This document shows, piece after piece, positions 15,254-17,204 of a DNA stretch of 17,204 bases; position 1 is the first letter of the stretch, and each line of letters opens with the position of its first letter. Source of the stretch: Nitrospira sp. UBA2083 (GTDB lineage: Bacteria; Nitrospirota; Nitrospiria; Nitrospirales; Nitrospiraceae); NCBI GenBank assembly GCA_002331625.1, contig DCZN01000108.1, positions 3,375 to 20,578 of the forward strand. Direction: 5' to 3'. Below the pieces are notes generated by a model. The model was not told the origin of the DNA, did no database searches, and saw only the letters and a list, made by a program, of their open reading frames with translations. The translations under genes were made by a program, and so were the position numbers.

Positions 15254-16684
15254 TTAGTAGAAGTTGTACCGTAAGAGAACGCTGGCCAGAAATGCTCCAT
15301 CGTGCCAGGATTCATTAAAGGCCTTTCCGGGGAAGAAGTACCCGATGATGAACTTGGTTTGCAGATGGGGTATTCCCTGATAGCCCGCCACCAGATCGAC
15401 CTCACTGCCGACATGCTTGCTGAGTCCAGCTGGGTCCGTTGAGAGATCAGAGCCACGAATGCGCGTGGAGGCATGGTCTTGCAAGTAATAGTGGTAGACC
15501 AGGTCGAAGGAGGTCTTGGAGAACGGTTTGATCCCTACGCCGCCGGTAAAGACCATGAGGTTGGTCAGTCGTGGGTCGAGTACTTCACCATAATACTTGA
15601 ACCGAGCGACGCCATTGAATTTATCGGAGTTGCCCTGGAAGCCCGTTTGCCGGAACGAGGCATCGACTTTGTCGTCGGGGTTGCTGTCGCCTGTCCCATA
15701 GGCGTAGCCGATGGTAAGGGAGGGTTCCAAGAATCCTTTGAACACCTGGGTGAGTCCAATATCAATGGCTTCCCCTCGAATGCTGTTGCCGCTGTTTGAG
15801 CCACGTACGATGGCTGTTTGGAGCCAGTACTTCAAATCTCCGAACAGTCTTCCGCCGGACTGGAGCCCGACGTAGATGGGTTGGGCCGTACCGAGCCGTT
15901 GCTGATCCTGATAGAGCGCAAACAGGCCGACATGGTTTTTTTTGCCGAACTTGTAGTCGGCATAGGCGTAATAATTGACGAACCCTTCCTCATCTTCCTC
16001 CCCCTCCCGCCTCAAGAGGTTTCGTTGAACCAGATTCAGTTGGCTGACCGATAGTTCCAGCGAAAACTGTTCGAACTGGTAGCCTAGTCTGATGGCATCC
16101 ATATTTTCGTTGAACAGCCACCGTCTGGAGTCGATGAAGCGCTGTCTCCCCACTTGCATTCTGGCTCCAGGGACGACGTTCTTCACTGTAAGATAGGCCA
16201 GGTTCATGTTCAACTCGGTCGTTTGAGACCTATCCTCGATCTCTTCTACCGCGATCGGTATTTCGAGTGTCGGGTTTACATAGAGCTGCAGATATTGATT
16301 GGGCTCATAGGCGAAGGCGGGAGCCAGGATGGGTGTCAGGGTAGTATCGGCCTCGCCTAAGTTCGATTTCAGGTTATAGTTACGATCCGTTTCTCCCTCC
16401 AGCGAGATATAGCCGCCCCAAAATAGATTGGGACCGATAGGGATCGTCGCTCTCGGTGGCGCATTCGGATCAAATGGTTCGATGAGTGGACCAGCTGGCT
16501 GACCGTTTGAATGACTGTAGGTCGGAAGGATCTGGCCATTACTTGGTGAGGTTTCGTTCGTTGACGGTATTGAAGGTTGGACAGTCCTATCCACGGCTTC
16601 CTCGGCAGCATAGGAGACGGTGGTCAGCCATAAGGCGCAGGCTGTCGCTATCTGGAGTAGTTGTCTTGCGAGCTTGCGGTTCAT
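15254..16684 (-). CDS. AlgE-like (alginate export family) outer-membrane porin
   Basis: A signal peptide (NRKLARQLLQ, then a hydrophobic run to about SYAA) is followed by a low-complexity Ser/Pro/Asn linker (about 35-80). The long beta-barrel domain begins near GPNLFWGGYISLEGE. Alternating strands, many aromatic girdle residues and a C-terminal RYNFY fit insertion by the BAM machinery. VGRQRFIDSRRWLFNENMDAIRLGYQ is typical of the alginate-export porin family. The name does not prove alginate transport; such porins in other bacteria can serve other polysaccharides or solutes. ATG 16684 (476 aa) gives the better signal peptide, though an ATG at 16699 is in frame and neither has a strong SD. It follows the ABC exporter gene by 52-67 bp on the same strand and may be co-transcribed. 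Confidence 0.85.
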   Translation of the reverse strand: MNRKLARQLLQIATACALWLTTVSYAAEEAVDRTVQPSIPSTNETSPSNGQILPTYSHSNGQPAGPLIEPFDPNAPPRATIPIGPNLFWGGYISLEGETDRNYNLKSNLGEADTTLTPILAPAFAYEPNQYLQLYVNPTLEIPIAVEEIEDRSQTTELNMNLAYLTVKNVVPGARMQVGRQRFIDSRRWLFNENMDAIRLGYQFEQFSLELSVSQLNLVQRNLLRREGEEDEEGFVNYYAYADYKFGKKNHVGLFALYQDQQRLGTAQPIYVGLQSGGRLFGDLKYWLQTAIVRGSNSGNSIRGEAIDIGLTQVFKGFLEPSLTIGYAYGTGDSNPDDKVDASFRQTGFQGNSDKFNGVARFKYYGEVLDPRLTNLMVFTGGVGIKPFSKTSFDLVYHYYLQDHASTRIRGSDLSTDPAGLSKHVGSEVDLVAGYQGIPHLQTKFIIGYFFPGKAFNESWHDGAFLASVLLRYNFY

Positions 16685-16751
16685 GCTTTTTAGACGCATC
16701 TCATGAGCTGGCGTTTCCCTGTTCGTGCCCTTTAGTGAGAAATATGTTGGG

Positions 16752-17204
16752 CTATGTCAGGTTGTTCGATTGAAGACGGACCAGACCGTCCGACTGTTGC
16801 GCGTAGAGGCCGGCATAGAGCCCTTGGCGGTCCAGCAACTCCCGATGTGTGCCCTGTTCGACTAGGCGGCCTTGGTCTAACACGAAGATGCGATCGAACA
16901 GGTCCATCCCGACCAGCTGATGGGTAATGACGATCGTGGTCCGGTCGGCTTGAATGCGCGCGATGGCTTCTCGAATATAGGTGGCCGATCGATGGTCGAG
17001 TGATGCGGTGGGCTCGTCCAGAATGAGAATAGATGGTTGTTTCACGAGTGCGCGAGCCAGACAGATCCGTTGTCGCTGTCCACCGGACAAGGTGCTTCCG
17101 CGTTCTCCGACGACCGTCTCATAACCATTGGGGAGCCCAGCGATGAACTCATGGGCATTCGCCTCCCGGGCCGCCTCCATAATTTGCTCCCGGGTCGCCT
17201 GTTC
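16752..17204 (-). CDS. ABC exporter ATPase domain, C-terminal part, cut by window end
   Basis: The frame is open to the window edge (reading EQATREQIMEAAREANAHEF from base 17204), so the ATG at 17180 is internal. The remaining ~150 residues are the second half of an ABC nucleotide-binding domain: HEFIAGLPNGYETVVGERG, signature LSGGQRQR, Walker B ILILDEP followed by the D-loop TASLD, and the H-loop VITHQ. The GLPNGYETVVGERGSTLSGGQ block is typical of homodimeric or heterodimeric exporters with fused membrane domains (MsbA, multidrug and bacteriocin types). Walker A and the membrane part are outside the window. The substrate is unknown; the porin next door suggests an export route but does not prove one. 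Confidence 0.93.
   Translation of the reverse strand, partial: EQATREQIMEAAREANAHEFIAGLPNGYETVVGERGSTLSGGQRQRICLARALVKQPSILILDEPTASLDHRSATYIREAIARIQADRTTIVITHQLVGMDLFDRIFVLDQGRLVEQGTHRELLDRQGLYAGLYAQQSDGLVRLQSNNLT

Overview
The window looks like chromosomal DNA of a Gram-negative bacterium of moderate G+C. It has lipoproteins with lipoboxes, a beta-barrel outer-membrane porin, periplasmic proteins and Shine-Dalgarno (SD) starts. The gene set (GuaA, RluB-AspS-AroC, DUF190-CrcB, an RNase HI fused to an ABC ATPase, DUF2959, YpfJ, FUN14, Slp and an AlgE-like porin) makes me think of a Nitrospira-type member of the Nitrospirota. That is a judgement from family content, not a database match. There is no rRNA, tRNA, CRISPR array or complete insertion sequence that I can recognise.

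Region 1 (1-4518). The 3' end of guaA is followed by a small envelope-glycan cluster on the + strand: a GtrA-type flippase, a GtrB/DPM1-type polyprenyl-phosphate sugar transferase overlapping it, and a GT39/ArnT-type membrane glycosyltransferase. Together they could charge undecaprenyl phosphate with a sugar, flip it and transfer the sugar on the periplasmic side. The DNA is more AT-rich and the spacing looser than on either side. The right edge carries a perfect 19-bp inverted repeat (4411-4458), so this may be an inserted block.

Region 2 (4519-8303). A tight + strand housekeeping operon runs rluB (23S rRNA pseudouridine synthase), aspS (AspRS, 4-bp ATGA overlap with rluB) and aroC (chorismate synthase).

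Region 3 (8349-11935). A minus-strand crcB-DUF190 pair (fluoride channel plus PII-like partner) is divergent from a + strand series. The series holds a single 424-codon ORF joining a complete RNase HI to a complete ABC ATPase, then a secreted Lon-type (S16) protease domain without an ATPase, then a small exported OB-fold-like protein. The fusion and the exported Lon domain are the two most unusual genes here.

Region 4 (11956-14436). A minus-strand envelope cluster reads, in transcription order, DUF2959 lipoprotein, YpfJ-type zinc metallopeptidase, FUN14-domain protein (ATGA overlap with the peptidase gene) and a small three-helix membrane protein.

Region 5 (14437-17204). A divergent promoter region leads to a + strand Slp-family lipoprotein with a glycine-rich tail. 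It converges on a minus-strand AlgE-like porin preceded by the 3' end of an ABC exporter gene that runs off the window.
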